DNA from: CAVUPF01 sp963743285
GTDB lineage: Bacteria; Actinomycetota; Thermoleophilia; Solirubrobacterales; 70-9
Direction of reading: 5' to 3'
Length of the DNA stretch: 64,000 nt
Assembly (NCBI GenBank): GCA_963743285.1
Contig: CAVUPF010000008.1
Coordinates: forward strand, 124,001-188,000
Of the stretch, positions 26,806-36,597 are shown in pieces (position 1 is the first letter of the stretch; every line of letters begins with the position of its first letter). Both the position numbers and the translations under genes were made by a program. A model generated the notes under the pieces. The model worked only from the letters and a program-made list of their open reading frames with translations, made no database searches and had not been told where the DNA came from.

Positions 26806-28326
26806 TCAGGGGAGGAACTGGGCGATCGAGCCGCCGGCATGTTGGGCGAAGTCGACCAGGGGCTGGGGGAGGATGCCGAAGAAGACGACGGCCGCCGTGG
26901 CGAGCAGGGCCGGGGCAGCCAGGTAGAGGCGGTTGCCTGCCTCGGGATCGATCGGGTCGGCTTCGGGGGAGGCGCCGGCAATCACCGGCGTCGCGGCGGC
27001 TCCGACCGCGGGCTCGCCGCCGGGTCGCATCCACATCGCCGCGACGACCCGCAGGTAGTAGGCCAGGGAGATCATCGTGCCGACCGCGATGAAGACCGCA
27101 AGCCAGGTGTAGCTGCCTTCGACCAGGGCCTCGATCAGGTAGAGCTTGCCGATGAACCCCGCCGTCGCGGGCAGCCCGGCCAGGCCGAGCATCGCGATCG
27201 TCAGCGGCCAGGCGAGCAGCGGGCGCTCCCGCCCCAGGCCCTGCACGGCGCGGACCTGGTCGCCATATGAGGTCTCGCGCTCACGGGCGACGATCACCGC
27301 GAAGGCGGCGAGGTTCATGAAGGCGTAGACGGCGAGGTAGAAGACGAGAGCGTCGATCCCGGCCTTCGAGGCGACGACGATGCCGCCCAGCATGTAGCCG
27401 GCCTGGGCGACGCCGGAGTAGCCGAGCATCCGCTTCAGCGAGGCCTGTCCGAGGGCGCCGAGGTTGCCGACCACGATCGAGATCGCGGCAAGGACCGCCA
27501 GCGCGGGCTGCCACTCGCTTGCCTGCGGCGCCAGCGCGACGTCGAAGAAACGCACGAAGACGGCGAAGGCCGCCGCCTTGGTCGCCACCGCCATGAAGGC
27601 GGTGATCGGGGTGGGGGCTCCCTCATAGACATCCGGCGTCCACTGGTGGAAGGGGGCGATCGAGGTCTTGAAGGCGAGGCCGACCGTCGCCAGGGCGATC
27701 CCGACCAGGATCAGGGGGTCGCCCAGCACCCCATGGCGAGCGATGCCCCTGGCGATCCCGACGAAGCCAGTCGAGCCGGTGCCGCCGTAGAGGAACGCCA
27801 TCCCGTAGAGCAGGGTCGCTGAGCCGAGCGAGCCGACGATCAGATACTTCAGCCCCGACTCCAGCGAGTGCTCGCGGCGAAGATTTGTGGCGCAGAGGAT
27901 GTAGAGCGGGATCGAGAGGGTCTCAAGCGCGACAAAGAAGCTGACCAGGTTCTGTGCCTGGGCGAGCAGCGTCATGCCCAAGACCGAGCCGAGCAAAAGC
28001 GCGTGGTACTCGCCGTGGCCCGCTTGCTCGGCGGCGGGCTCGCCGAGTGAGAGGAGGACCGCGAAGGCGGCGGTGAGGACGGCGATCAAGGAGAGCGAGA
28101 TCGCCAGGTCGTCGAGTCGCAGCGCGCCGCTGAGCAGGACCTTGGCCCCGTCCCACTGCCAGATCAAGAGCCCTGCGGTGGCGGCGAGGGCGATCAGCGT
28201 GAGCGCCGGCGCCGCCCGCTTGGTGCGCTTAAAGACGCCGCCGAGCAAGACGACGCAGAGCCCCACGGTAAGTGCGATCAGGGGCGAGAGCCCGGCGTAG
28301 TCCAGGTGCGGCGCGTGGAAGCTCAT
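26806..28326 (-). CDS. nuoN: NADH-quinone oxidoreductase subunit N
   Basis: 506 residues, polytopic antiporter-like subunit of complex I (about 14 helices). Signature regions are 'FFVALETLSIPLYILCA', 'ALATVGLAFKTSIAPFHQWTPDVYEGAPTPITAFMAVATKAAAF' with the conserved helix-broken Lys, and 'MLGYSGVAQAGYML'. It is one of three proton-pumping modules (with L and M). It is the last nuo gene, starts inside the nuoM stop (ATGA overlap), and is followed after 8 bp by a VOC gene. Confidence 0.97.
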   Translation of the reverse strand: MSFHAPHLDYAGLSPLIALTVGLCVVLLGGVFKRTKRAAPALTLIALAATAGLLIWQWDGAKVLLSGALRLDDLAISLSLIAVLTAAFAVLLSLGEPAAEQAGHGEYHALLLGSVLGMTLLAQAQNLVSFFVALETLSIPLYILCATNLRREHSLESGLKYLIVGSLGSATLLYGMAFLYGGTGSTGFVGIARGIARHGVLGDPLILVGIALATVGLAFKTSIAPFHQWTPDVYEGAPTPITAFMAVATKAAAFAVFVRFFDVALAPQASEWQPALAVLAAISIVVGNLGALGQASLKRMLGYSGVAQAGYMLGGIVVASKAGIDALVFYLAVYAFMNLAAFAVIVARERETSYGDQVRAVQGLGRERPLLAWPLTIAMLGLAGLPATAGFIGKLYLIEALVEGSYTWLAVFIAVGTMISLAYYLRVVAAMWMRPGGEPAVGAAATPVIAGASPEADPIDPEAGNRLYLAAPALLATAAVVFFGILPQPLVDFAQHAGGSIAQFLP

Positions 28327-29819
28327 CGGCTGGCGAGGGTGGTGTGCGAGGGCGCCGGCTGCACGGCGCTGATTTGTGCCTGCACCGAGGGGTCGGTGCG
28401 CTTCAGGATCAGCTGCGGGTAGAGGGCGAGGGCGAGGATGCAGAGGACGAGTGGGGCAAGGACGACGCCGTCGCGCCAGGCGATCTCCCGCGAGGCGATC
28501 CCGTCGGGCTTGCGGTTGTGCATCGTGCGTTGGTAGAGGCGCAGCGCGTAGTAGGCCGACATCGCGACGCCCGAGATCGCGATGAAGGCGAAGACGATCT
28601 TCGCCTGGAAGAGCCCGTTGAGGATGTAGAACTCACCGATGAAGTTGGCCGACCCCGGCATCGCCAGGGTCGCCACGGTGACGATCAAAAAGAGCGCCGC
28701 CAGCACCGGGGCGCGCAGCGCCATCCCACCCATCTGGCGCAGGTCCTCGGTGCCGGTTCGCTCGACCAGGATCGCGACGATGATGAAGATCGGGGCCACC
28801 ACAAGCCCGTGGTTGACCATCTGCAGGATCGCCCCGTCGGCGCCGTCGGCGCGCAGGGCGAAGATCCCGGCGGTGATGAAGCCGAGCTGCGCTACCGAGG
28901 AGTAGCCGACGATCAGCCGCACATTGGTCTGGGTGAAGGCCATCACCGAGCCGTAGAGGATCGAGGCCACGGCGATCACCAGGATCACCTCCTGGAACTG
29001 CACGGTAGCGGCCGGGAAGAGCGGCAGCACGATCCGCAGGAACCCGTAGGCACCGACCTTGGCAAGCACCCCCGAGAAGACCGCAAGCGCCGGCAGCGGC
29101 GCGGCGCGGTAGGCATCGGGCATCCAGCCGTGCAGCAAGAAGGCGGGCATCTTGACCAGGAAGGCGGCGGCGAAGAACCAGAAGATCCAGCGTTGGCTGC
29201 CGTCGCTGAGCGGGTGCTTGGCGAGCGCGGCGATCGAGAAGGTGATGTGGCCACCGTGGGCGGAGAGGATCGCCGTGGCGATCGCCCCGACCAGCATCAG
29301 CAGCGAGCCGATCAGCGTGTAGACGATCATCTTCAGCGTCGCTGCCGATGCGGTGACGCCGTCGGCACGGTCCGTGCCCCAGGCGCCGAAGAGGAAGTAG
29401 AACGGCACCAGCATCAGGTCGAAGAAGAGGACGAAGAGGAGCAGGTCCTGGGCGAGGTAGGAGCCGAGGGTCGCGGTCTGCCCGAGCAGCATCAGGAAGA
29501 AGAAGAGCTGTGGGCGCTCCTGTTCGCGGAAGGCGGCGAACGCGGTGGCGCCGAGCCACAGCACCGCGGTCAGCAGCACCAGGAAGACGTTGAGCCCGTC
29601 GACCCCGAGGCTGTAGGAGACACCGAGGCCCGAGATCCAGCTCACGTTGACGGTGTCCTGGAGACCGCTTGCGCTCGAGTCAAAGCCGGCGAGGATGGCG
29701 ATCGCCAGGCCCAGCGTCACCGCGCAGCCCAGCGTCGCCCACCAGCCCGTCGCGCGCTTTGGCAGGAAGAGGCCGATGAGGCCGAAGGCGAGTGGGGTCC
29801 AGAGCAGGAAGCTGATCAC
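28323..29819 (-). CDS. nuoM: NADH-quinone oxidoreductase subunit M
   Basis: 498 residues, GTG start overlapping the nuoL stop (GTGA). It is an antiporter-like proton-pumping membrane subunit. Key regions are 'LGVSYSLGVDGLNVFLVLLTAVL', the conserved glutamate helix region, 'AFLVKMPAFLLHGWMPDAYRAAPLPALAVFSGVLAKVGAYGFLRI' with the channel lysines, and 'LIVGYSSVAQLGFITAGIF'. It sits between L and N in the distal membrane arm. Confidence 0.97.
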   Translation of the reverse strand: MISFLLWTPLAFGLIGLFLPKRATGWWATLGCAVTLGLAIAILAGFDSSASGLQDTVNVSWISGLGVSYSLGVDGLNVFLVLLTAVLWLGATAFAAFREQERPQLFFFLMLLGQTATLGSYLAQDLLLFVLFFDLMLVPFYFLFGAWGTDRADGVTASAATLKMIVYTLIGSLLMLVGAIATAILSAHGGHITFSIAALAKHPLSDGSQRWIFWFFAAAFLVKMPAFLLHGWMPDAYRAAPLPALAVFSGVLAKVGAYGFLRIVLPLFPAATVQFQEVILVIAVASILYGSVMAFTQTNVRLIVGYSSVAQLGFITAGIFALRADGADGAILQMVNHGLVVAPIFIIVAILVERTGTEDLRQMGGMALRAPVLAALFLIVTVATLAMPGSANFIGEFYILNGLFQAKIVFAFIAISGVAMSAYYALRLYQRTMHNRKPDGIASREIAWRDGVVLAPLVLCILALALYPQLILKRTDPSVQAQISAVQPAPSHTTLASR

Positions 29820-31825
29820 GATGCGCTCAGCAGGAAGTAGAGGGCGAGCCCGGCGAAGCCGGCGATCAACAGCAGCGCATAGCTGCGGACGAAGCCGCTC
29901 TGCACGGTGCGGACGACCCGCCCGGCGCCGCCGACCACGTCCTCGGTGCCGCTGACGAGTCCGTCGACGACGACCCGCTCGAAGGTGCGGTTGGCAAAGC
30001 TGCCGATCGCAAGCGCCGGCCGCACCACCACTACGTCGATCAGCTCATCGAAGTACCACTTGTTGAGCAGGAAGGTGTGCAGGGCCCCGAAGCGACGGAT
30101 CAGCTTCGCCGGGGTCTCGGGCCGAGCCACATAGAGCCAGTAGGCGATCCCGATGCCGGCGAGCGAGATCACCGCGCCGATCCCGAGGCCCTCCCAGGCG
30201 GCCGCGACCGAGGGGTGGATCGCGGCCAGCGGCGAGTCGGCGAAGACCGGTTCGAGGAACTTGGTGACTGCGTCGTCGATGCCCGGCACCTGGATGAAGC
30301 CGGCGAACAGCGCCAGGAAGGCGAGCACGCCCATCGCGATCTTCATCGGCGGCGACTGCTCGGCGATCTGGTGCTCGGCACCGGGGAAGCCGACGTCGGT
30401 GTCCTCCTCCTCACCGCTCGCGGGGTTGACCGGGTGGGCGTGGACGACATGGCCGCTGTCGATCAGCTCCTGCGCCTCCTTGCAGGGGCGACCGGGAAGG
30501 ACGCGGAAGATCAGTCGGAAGGTGTAGATCGCGGTCAGCAGGGCGCCGAAGTAGCCGAGCACGGTGAAGATCAGGTACATCCCGCCGCGCGCCGTCGCGT
30601 AGGCGAGGATGTCGTCCTTGGAGAAGAAGCCGGAGGTGCCGGGGAACGCGGCCAGCGCCAGCCCGCCGCAGAGCATCGTGATCGAGGTGAAGCGCATCGC
30701 CCGCCCGAAGCCGCTCATCCGGTCGATGTTCTGCTCGTTGCCCATCGCCGCGATGATCGAGCCGGCGGCCATGAACAAAAGCGCCTTGAAGAAGGCGTGG
30801 GTCATCAGGTGGAAGAGGCCGGCGCTGTAGGCGCCGATCGAGACACCCATGATCATGTAGCCGATCTGGCTCATCGTCGAGTAGGCGATGGCTCGCTTCA
30901 GGTCGGTCATCACCAGCGCGATCGTCCCGGCGACCAGCAGCGTCGCCAGGCCGACAAAGGCGGCGATGTCGGCGGCGGTGGGGGCGAGGACGAAGAGGAT
31001 GTGGGTGCGGGCGATCAGGTAGACGCCGGCGGTCACCATCGTCGCCGCGTGGATCAGCGAGGAGACCGGGGTGGGTCCCTCCATGGCGTCGGGCAGCCAG
31101 GTGTGGAACGGGAGTTGCGCCGACTTGGCGAAGGCGCCGACCAGCAGCAGCAGGCAGATCGCCGTCACCGACCACTCGTTGGTGTGGAAGACGTGTGGCG
31201 CCTTGGCGAAGACCGTGCTGTATTCGAAGCTCCCCAGTTCGCGGAAGATCAGCAGCGCGGCGAGGACCAGGCCGATGTCGCCGACCACGTTGATCACGAA
31301 GGCCTTCATCCCCGCCCGGGTCGCGGTCGTGCGCCGGTACCAGAAGCTGATCAGCGCGTAGGAGGCGAAGCCGACGAAGGCCCAGCCGACGATCAGCAGC
31401 ACGAAGTTGCCGGCGAGGACCAGCAGCAGCATCGAGAAGACGAAGAAGTTGAGGTAGCTGAAGAAGCGGTGGTAGCCCTGATCGGAGCGCATGTAGCCGT
31501 ATGAGTAGAGGTGGATCAGGGTCGAGACGCCGGTGACGACCAAGACCATGAAGACCGAGAGCGGGTCGACGAAGATGCCGAGCTTGATCTGCAGGCCGGC
31601 CGCGCTGGCGTATTCCCACAGCGAGGAGGCGTGGTGGCGGGCGTCGGGGGAGGATTCGAGCAGGCCGATCAGGGTGGCGACGCCGCACCCGAAGGCGAGC
31701 CCGATCGAGGCGGTCCCGATCGCCCCGGCGGCGCGGGCCGGGATCGCCCGGAAGCCGAGCGCGATCACGATCGAGCCGAGCAGTGGGAAGAGCAGGACCA
31801 GCCAGGCCCAGGTCGTCACGCTCAC
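29816..31825 (-). CDS. nuoL: NADH-quinone oxidoreductase subunit L
   Basis: 669 residues, GTG start inside the nuoK stop. It is the largest antiporter-like subunit of complex I. Signatures include 'GWAFVGFASYALISFWY', 'AFAKSAQLPFHTWLPDAMEGPTPVSSLIHAATMVTAGVYLIAR' and 'LKRAIAYSTMSQIGYMIMGV'. The C-terminal part contains the amphipathic lateral-helix region and a last membrane anchor ('SYALLLIAGFAGLALYFLLSAS'). An acidic cytosolic or periplasmic insert ('NPASGEEEDTDVGFPG') precedes it. Confidence 0.97.
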   Translation of the reverse strand: MSVTTWAWLVLLFPLLGSIVIALGFRAIPARAAGAIGTASIGLAFGCGVATLIGLLESSPDARHHASSLWEYASAAGLQIKLGIFVDPLSVFMVLVVTGVSTLIHLYSYGYMRSDQGYHRFFSYLNFFVFSMLLLVLAGNFVLLIVGWAFVGFASYALISFWYRRTTATRAGMKAFVINVVGDIGLVLAALLIFRELGSFEYSTVFAKAPHVFHTNEWSVTAICLLLLVGAFAKSAQLPFHTWLPDAMEGPTPVSSLIHAATMVTAGVYLIARTHILFVLAPTAADIAAFVGLATLLVAGTIALVMTDLKRAIAYSTMSQIGYMIMGVSIGAYSAGLFHLMTHAFFKALLFMAAGSIIAAMGNEQNIDRMSGFGRAMRFTSITMLCGGLALAAFPGTSGFFSKDDILAYATARGGMYLIFTVLGYFGALLTAIYTFRLIFRVLPGRPCKEAQELIDSGHVVHAHPVNPASGEEEDTDVGFPGAEHQIAEQSPPMKIAMGVLAFLALFAGFIQVPGIDDAVTKFLEPVFADSPLAAIHPSVAAAWEGLGIGAVISLAGIGIAYWLYVARPETPAKLIRRFGALHTFLLNKWYFDELIDVVVVRPALAIGSFANRTFERVVVDGLVSGTEDVVGGAGRVVRTVQSGFVRSYALLLIAGFAGLALYFLLSAS

Positions 31826-32121
31826 CCGCGCAACCCCCGCAGGTCATCGACGTTGAGCGGCAGCTTGCGGCGGAACAGGGCGACGATCAGCCCCAGGCCG
31901 ACCACGACCTCGCAGGCGGCGACCACCATCACGACCAGGGCGAAGATCTGCCCCTGCTGGTTGCCGACCATGCGGCTGAAGGCGACCAGCGCCAGGTTGC
32001 CGGCGTTCAGCATCAGCTCCAGGCAGAGCAGGATCACCATCGGGCTGCGCCGGATCAGGATCCCCACCGCGCCGACCGCGAAAAGCAGCGCCGAGAGGAC
32101 CACGTACCACTCGATGCTCAT
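31822..32121 (-). CDS. nuoK: NADH-quinone oxidoreductase subunit K
   Basis: 99 residues, three transmembrane helices, ATG start overlapping the nuoJ stop (ATGA). The conserved acidic residues of the proton path are in 'LLCLELMLNAGNLALVAF' and 'VMVVAACEVVVGLGLIVALF', and the C-terminal 'DVDDLRGLRG'-type ending ('NVDDLRGLRG') is standard. The length is exactly typical of the family. Confidence 0.97.
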   Translation of the reverse strand: MSIEWYVVLSALLFAVGAVGILIRRSPMVILLCLELMLNAGNLALVAFSRMVGNQQGQIFALVVMVVAACEVVVGLGLIVALFRRKLPLNVDDLRGLRG

Positions 32122-32633
32122 GCCGGCTCTCCCCGCTTGCGCCCGGCGAGGACGACCGCCCCGACCGCCGCCAGGAGCAGCAGGATCGAGGACGCCTCGA
32201 AGGGGACGAGGAAGCGCTCCAAGAGCAGGCGGCCGATCGCAGCGGGGTTGCCGAAGCCGCGGTTGACGTGCGGCCCGTCGGTGCCTAGCGCCAGCAGCGA
32301 GGAGGCCAGGACGGCGACCGAGAGCTCGACGAAGAGCGCGGCGCCGAGCAGCGGCGCGAGGAGGCGTTGGCCGGGGATCGGCTCCCAGGCCGACTCGCCG
32401 CCGCTGCCCACGTAGGCGACGACGAAGACGTAGAGGACCATCACCGCGCCGGCGTAGACGACCACCTGCGCGGCGGCGACGAAGGCCGCGGTGAGCAGCA
32501 GGAAGAGCACCGAGAGCGAGAAGAGGTGGACGATCAGCGCCAGCACGCTGTAGAAGGGGTTGCGCAGGGCAACGACGCCGGTCGCGCCGCCGAGGGCCCC
32601 GATCGCCGCTACGAAGAAGAGGACCGCTTCCAA
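32118..32633 (-). CDS. nuoJ: NADH-quinone oxidoreductase subunit J
   Basis: 171 residues with five helices. The start is TTG 32633, directly abutting the nuoI stop; no other start fits the conserved 'EAVLFFVAAIGALGGATGVVALRNPFYSVLALIVHLF'. The family motif 'AAQVVVYAGAVMVLYVFVV' carries the pi-bulge helix region. It couples quinone reduction to the proton channels. The C-terminus ends 'VLAGRKRGEPA'. Confidence 0.95.
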   Translation of the reverse strand: MEAVLFFVAAIGALGGATGVVALRNPFYSVLALIVHLFSLSVLFLLLTAAFVAAAQVVVYAGAVMVLYVFVVAYVGSGGESAWEPIPGQRLLAPLLGAALFVELSVAVLASSLLALGTDGPHVNRGFGNPAAIGRLLLERFLVPFEASSILLLLAAVGAVVLAGRKRGEPA

Positions 32634-33176
32634 CTACTCGCCCTCGGCTTTTAGCGGCGTCCGCTCGATCGGCTCGGCGAGCAGCATCTCCTTGGTGAAG
32701 ATCAGGTCGCCCCGGTCATAGTCGGCCATCTCGTAGTCGTGGCCCATCGTGATCGCGTCGAACGGGCAGGCGATCTCGCAGTAGCCGCAGAAGATGCAGC
32801 GCGAGAGGTTGATCTCATAGACCGCCGCATAGCGCTCCCCTGCGGAGACGCGCTCGCCGGGAAGGTTCTCGGCGGCGACGACGCGGATGCAGTCAGCCGG
32901 ACAGGCGGCTGCGCAGAGGGAGCAGCCGACGCATTTCTCAAGCCCGGTGTCCTCGAAGCGATGCAGTTTGTGCCGGCCGCGGAAGCGCGGGTAGACCGGC
33001 GTCTTCTCCTCCGGGTACTGGATCGTCAGCGGCCCCTCGATCAGGCGGGCGAGGGTCGTCTTCAGCCCGCGCAGGGTCTCGCCGAAGGCGCGGTAGGCGC
33101 CGCCGACTCCGCCGGGATCGGGGCCGCGCTGCACCTCGACGACGCTGTCGTCCTTGAGGTAGGGGAACTCGGTCAC
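32634..33176 (-). CDS. nuoI: NADH-quinone oxidoreductase subunit I (2x[4Fe-4S])
   Basis: 180 residues from GTG 33176, which overlaps the nuoH stop (GTGA); the open frame continues to 33353 inside nuoH and is rejected. Two ferredoxin motifs, 'CVGCSLCAAACPADCI' and 'CIFCGYCEIACPFDAI', bind clusters N6a and N6b that pass electrons to NuoB. The membrane-surface N-terminal segment has 'LIEGPLTIQYPEEKTPVYPRFRGRHKL'. Confidence 0.96.
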   Translation of the reverse strand: MTEFPYLKDDSVVEVQRGPDPGGVGGAYRAFGETLRGLKTTLARLIEGPLTIQYPEEKTPVYPRFRGRHKLHRFEDTGLEKCVGCSLCAAACPADCIRVVAAENLPGERVSAGERYAAVYEINLSRCIFCGYCEIACPFDAITMGHDYEMADYDRGDLIFTKEMLLAEPIERTPLKAEGE

Positions 33177-34174
33177 GTCGTGGTCACCAGGATCGCCGTC
33201 ACCAAGACGTTGAGGGTCGCCAGGGGAAGGAGGACTTTCCAGCCGAAGCTCATCAGCTGGTCGTAGCGAAGTCGCGGCAGCGTCGCCCGTACCCAGATGA
33301 AGAAGACGACCAGCCCCATCATCTTCACCAGCATCCAGATCGGGCCAAGCCAAGCCGGGCCAGGTCCCATCCAGCCACCGAGGAAGGTCGCCGCCGCGAT
33401 CCCCGAGACGACGATGATCTCCATGTACTCGACCAGCAGGAAGGAGCCGAAGCGCATCCCTCCGTACTCGGTCATGAAGCCCTGGACCAACTCGGCGTCG
33501 GCCTCGGGAAGATCGAACGGGGCGCGGTTGGTCTCGGCGAAGCCCGCCACCATGAAGATCAGGAAGCCGACGATCTGGGGCACGATGAACCAGATGTGGC
33601 TCTGGGCGCGGACGATTTCCACGAGCGAGAGGGAGCCGCTCATCATCACCACGCCGAGCAGCGCCAGGCCCATTGAGACCTCATAGGAGATCAGCTGCGC
33701 GGCCGAGCGCATCGCGCCGAGGAAGCTGTACTTAGAGCCCGAGGACCAGCCGCCCAACAGCAGCCCGTAGAAGGCCAGCGAGCCGACCGCGAAAAAGTAG
33801 AGGATGCCGATCGGGACGTCGATGCCGTAGAGGCCGACCCCACCCTGCACGTCGCCCCAGGGGATGATCGCGAGGGCGAGCACCCCTGAGAGGACCGGCA
33901 GGAGCGGCCCGAGGATGAACAGGGTCGGGATCGCGTTGGCCGGGCGGAAGGCCTCCTTGGAGAGCAGCTTGCCGACGTCGGCGAGCGGCTGCAGGATGCC
34001 GTAGGGCCCGACCCGGTTAGGGCCGTAGCGGTGCTGGAAGCGCCCGATCAACTTGCGCTCGAGCACCGTCAGCAGCGGCAGGATGCCGAAGATGATCGCG
34101 AAGATCACCACCGACTTGACGATCATCACCCAGGTCGCTTCGACGAAATAGGGATCGGCGATCGGCAGCGTCAT
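33173..34174 (-). CDS. nuoH: NADH-quinone oxidoreductase subunit H
   Basis: 333 residues from ATG 34174, overlapping the nuoG stop by four bases. It has eight helices and forms the quinone-binding chamber with B and D. Signatures are 'VLERKLIGRFQHRYGPNRVGPYGILQPLADVGKLLSKE', 'AGFAETNRAPFDLPEADAELVQGFMTEYGGMRFGSFLLVEYM' and 'RATLPRLRYDQLMSFGWKVLLPLA'. All are strongly conserved. Confidence 0.97.
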   Translation of the reverse strand: MTLPIADPYFVEATWVMIVKSVVIFAIIFGILPLLTVLERKLIGRFQHRYGPNRVGPYGILQPLADVGKLLSKEAFRPANAIPTLFILGPLLPVLSGVLALAIIPWGDVQGGVGLYGIDVPIGILYFFAVGSLAFYGLLLGGWSSGSKYSFLGAMRSAAQLISYEVSMGLALLGVVMMSGSLSLVEIVRAQSHIWFIVPQIVGFLIFMVAGFAETNRAPFDLPEADAELVQGFMTEYGGMRFGSFLLVEYMEIIVVSGIAAATFLGGWMGPGPAWLGPIWMLVKMMGLVVFFIWVRATLPRLRYDQLMSFGWKVLLPLATLNVLVTAILVTTT

Positions 34175-36597
34175 CGGCCCACCTTGGCGATCTCTACCTC
34201 CACCGGGCCGCCGTTCAGCAGGGCGTTGGCGTTGCCATCGGCGGTGCCCTCGATCAAAAAGCAGGCGCCCTGCGGCAGCCGTTCCTTGATCTCGACTCGG
34301 GCCTCGACGGCGGCGCCGTTCTGAGCGACCCTGACCGCATCGCCGCTGTGCAGGCCGAGGCGCTCGGCGTCGGCGGGCGCCAGCTCCAGCCGCTGGGTCG
34401 GCTCGAGGAAGCGGAGCGGGGGGTTCAGCTCCGTGATCGGGCCGGCCCATAGGTCGCGGTAAGTGCCGAGCCTGAGCCCGTCGCTGGGTGCCTTATCCGG
34501 CGGGCGCCCGCCCGCCTTGACGGGGACGGGAGGCGCTGGCTCGGGGGCGGGGAGCGCGGTTGCCTCGGGACGGTCCTGCCAGCGGACTCCGCGACCGCCG
34601 ATCGCCGCGTCATCGATGCCGGCGTAGAAAGGGACAGCGGCGGAGACGGTCGCCAGGGCGGAGGGCTGGGAGGAGATCGCGGTGTCGTGGCCGAGGGCCG
34701 CGGAGAGCTCGGTGAGGACCTCCCAGTTGGGGCGGATATCGGCCGGGCGCGAGGCGCTCGGGCGGACTCGCTGGATGCGGCCGTCGGGGTGGGTGAGCGT
34801 GCCGTCTTTCTCGGCGTGGGTCTCCAGCGGGAGGACGACGTCGGCCTTTGCGGTCGTCTCGTTCTCGAACATCGAGAAGGCGATCACCTGCTCGGCGGCG
34901 CCGAGCGCGGCAGCCCAGGCGCCGGAGTCGGGGAAGTCGCGGATCGGGTCGACGCCGAAGAGGATCACCGACCTCAGCTCGCCGGACTCCAGGGCTGCGC
35001 GGATCTCCTCGGTGCCCTTGCCGCCCTGTGCCTCGGCCAGGCCCGGCCCGCAGTCAGGGAGGCAGCCGACCTCGCGCAGACCGCGGGCGTTGGTCAGCTC
35101 GGGAACCTCGAGCAGGCCCGAGCCGTCCTTGGCGGCGAGGTCGAGGGCCGAGGCCAGGTCGAGCAGGGCCTGCAGGGCCCCCTCGCCCGCGCGGCCGATC
35201 CGCTCGCCCCAGACGATCACGACGCTCGCGGCGTCGCGCAGCACCTCGGCGATCGCCGAGGTGGGCCCGCCTTCGTTGTCCGGGCGCAGGCAGGCGGCCA
35301 GCTCAGATAGGAAGAGCGTGGCGTCGCCCGGGGCGTAGCGACTCGCGGCCGCGGCGCCGCCGTCGAGTGCGGTGGGGCGCTCGGTGGCCACCGCCAGTCG
35401 GGCGCCGCCCCGGCGGATTGCCTTGCGGATGCGGAGGTCGAGGATCGGGGAGCTGTGCAGGGGGTCGGTGCCGAGCAAGAGGATCGCCTCGGCGGCGTCG
35501 ATGTCGCGGACCCTGGCCGAGAGGTCCGGCTGGCTGAGCTGGAGCAAGGTTGCGCGCGAGGCGCCGCGCGATGGGCGGGAGTCGATGTGAGGCGAGCCGA
35601 GCGCTTCGCGCAGGATCCGCTGGACCAGGTAGCCCTCCTCGTTTGAGGCATCGCCGACGATCGCCGCCACGGCGCCGTCTGCCTTGCGCAGGCCCTCGGC
35701 GGCGGCGAATAACGCGTCGGCCCAAGCGGCCTTTGCCCCGCCTCGCAGCTGCGGCCCGCGGATCCGCTGCTCGGCGCCGAACATCTCGAAGCCGTAGCGG
35801 CCGCGGTCGCAGAGCCAGCCGTCGTCGACCTCGGAGTTATCGCGCCCCAGCACCCGCGCCACCTGCTCGTCGCGCACCGTGAAGCTGACGTTGCACTGGC
35901 TCGGGCAAAGCGTGCAGATCGAGCCCGCCTGCTCGATGTCCCAGGGCCGGGCGCGGAAGCGGTAGGTGTAGCTGGTCAGCGCCCCGACCGGGCAGAGCTC
36001 GGTGATGTTGCCGTGGAAGGGGGCGATGTAGGGACGGTCGTCGAAGGTGCCGACGAAGGAGCGGTCGCCGCGCTCGAGCAGCGCCAGCTGGGAGTCCTCG
36101 GTGACCTCCTGGCTGAAGCGCACGCAGCGATAGCACAGGATGCAGCGCTCGCGGTCGATCGCGACCAAGGGCGAGAGCTCGATCGGCTTTTGGAAGTGGC
36201 GCTTGGGGTCGGTGAAGCGGCTGCGGCCCGGGCCCCAGCCCATCGAGATGTCCTGGAGCGGGCACTCCCCACCCTTGTCGCAGACGGGACAGTCGAGCGG
36301 GTGGTTGACGAGCAGGAACTCGACCACCGCGCTCTGGGCGTGCTTTACCTGGTCGGTCATCGTGTGGACGACCATCCCGTCGCGGACCGGGGTCGAGCAG
36401 GAGGTCTGAAGTTTCGGCATTCCCTCGATCTCGACCAGGCACATCCGGCAGGCCCCTACGGGCTCGCCCAGCTTCGGCTCATAGCAGAAGACCGGGATCT
36501 CGACGTCGCCCCGCTTCGCGGCGTCGTGGAGCATCTCTCCCTCGGTCGCGGCGACCTCGCGCCCGTCGATGATCAGCGTGATCTCGCTGCCGCTCAT
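34171..36597 (-). CDS. nuoG: NADH-quinone oxidoreductase subunit G
   Basis: 808 residues from ATG 36597, which overlaps the nuoF stop. The N-terminal [2Fe-2S] domain has 'CYEPKLGEPVGACRMCLVEIEG', then the His/Cys 4Fe-4S segment 'HPLDCPVCDKGGECPLQD', then 'CILCYRCVRF'. The large C-terminal part is a molybdopterin-oxidoreductase-like domain with an extra cluster motif 'CTLCPSQCNVSF'. It carries electrons through the peripheral arm. The C-terminal third is Ala/Gly-rich and divergent, as is usual for NuoG. Confidence 0.96.
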   Translation of the reverse strand: MSGSEITLIIDGREVAATEGEMLHDAAKRGDVEIPVFCYEPKLGEPVGACRMCLVEIEGMPKLQTSCSTPVRDGMVVHTMTDQVKHAQSAVVEFLLVNHPLDCPVCDKGGECPLQDISMGWGPGRSRFTDPKRHFQKPIELSPLVAIDRERCILCYRCVRFSQEVTEDSQLALLERGDRSFVGTFDDRPYIAPFHGNITELCPVGALTSYTYRFRARPWDIEQAGSICTLCPSQCNVSFTVRDEQVARVLGRDNSEVDDGWLCDRGRYGFEMFGAEQRIRGPQLRGGAKAAWADALFAAAEGLRKADGAVAAIVGDASNEEGYLVQRILREALGSPHIDSRPSRGASRATLLQLSQPDLSARVRDIDAAEAILLLGTDPLHSSPILDLRIRKAIRRGGARLAVATERPTALDGGAAAASRYAPGDATLFLSELAACLRPDNEGGPTSAIAEVLRDAASVVIVWGERIGRAGEGALQALLDLASALDLAAKDGSGLLEVPELTNARGLREVGCLPDCGPGLAEAQGGKGTEEIRAALESGELRSVILFGVDPIRDFPDSGAWAAALGAAEQVIAFSMFENETTAKADVVLPLETHAEKDGTLTHPDGRIQRVRPSASRPADIRPNWEVLTELSAALGHDTAISSQPSALATVSAAVPFYAGIDDAAIGGRGVRWQDRPEATALPAPEPAPPVPVKAGGRPPDKAPSDGLRLGTYRDLWAGPITELNPPLRFLEPTQRLELAPADAERLGLHSGDAVRVAQNGAAVEARVEIKERLPQGACFLIEGTADGNANALLNGGPVEVEIAKVGR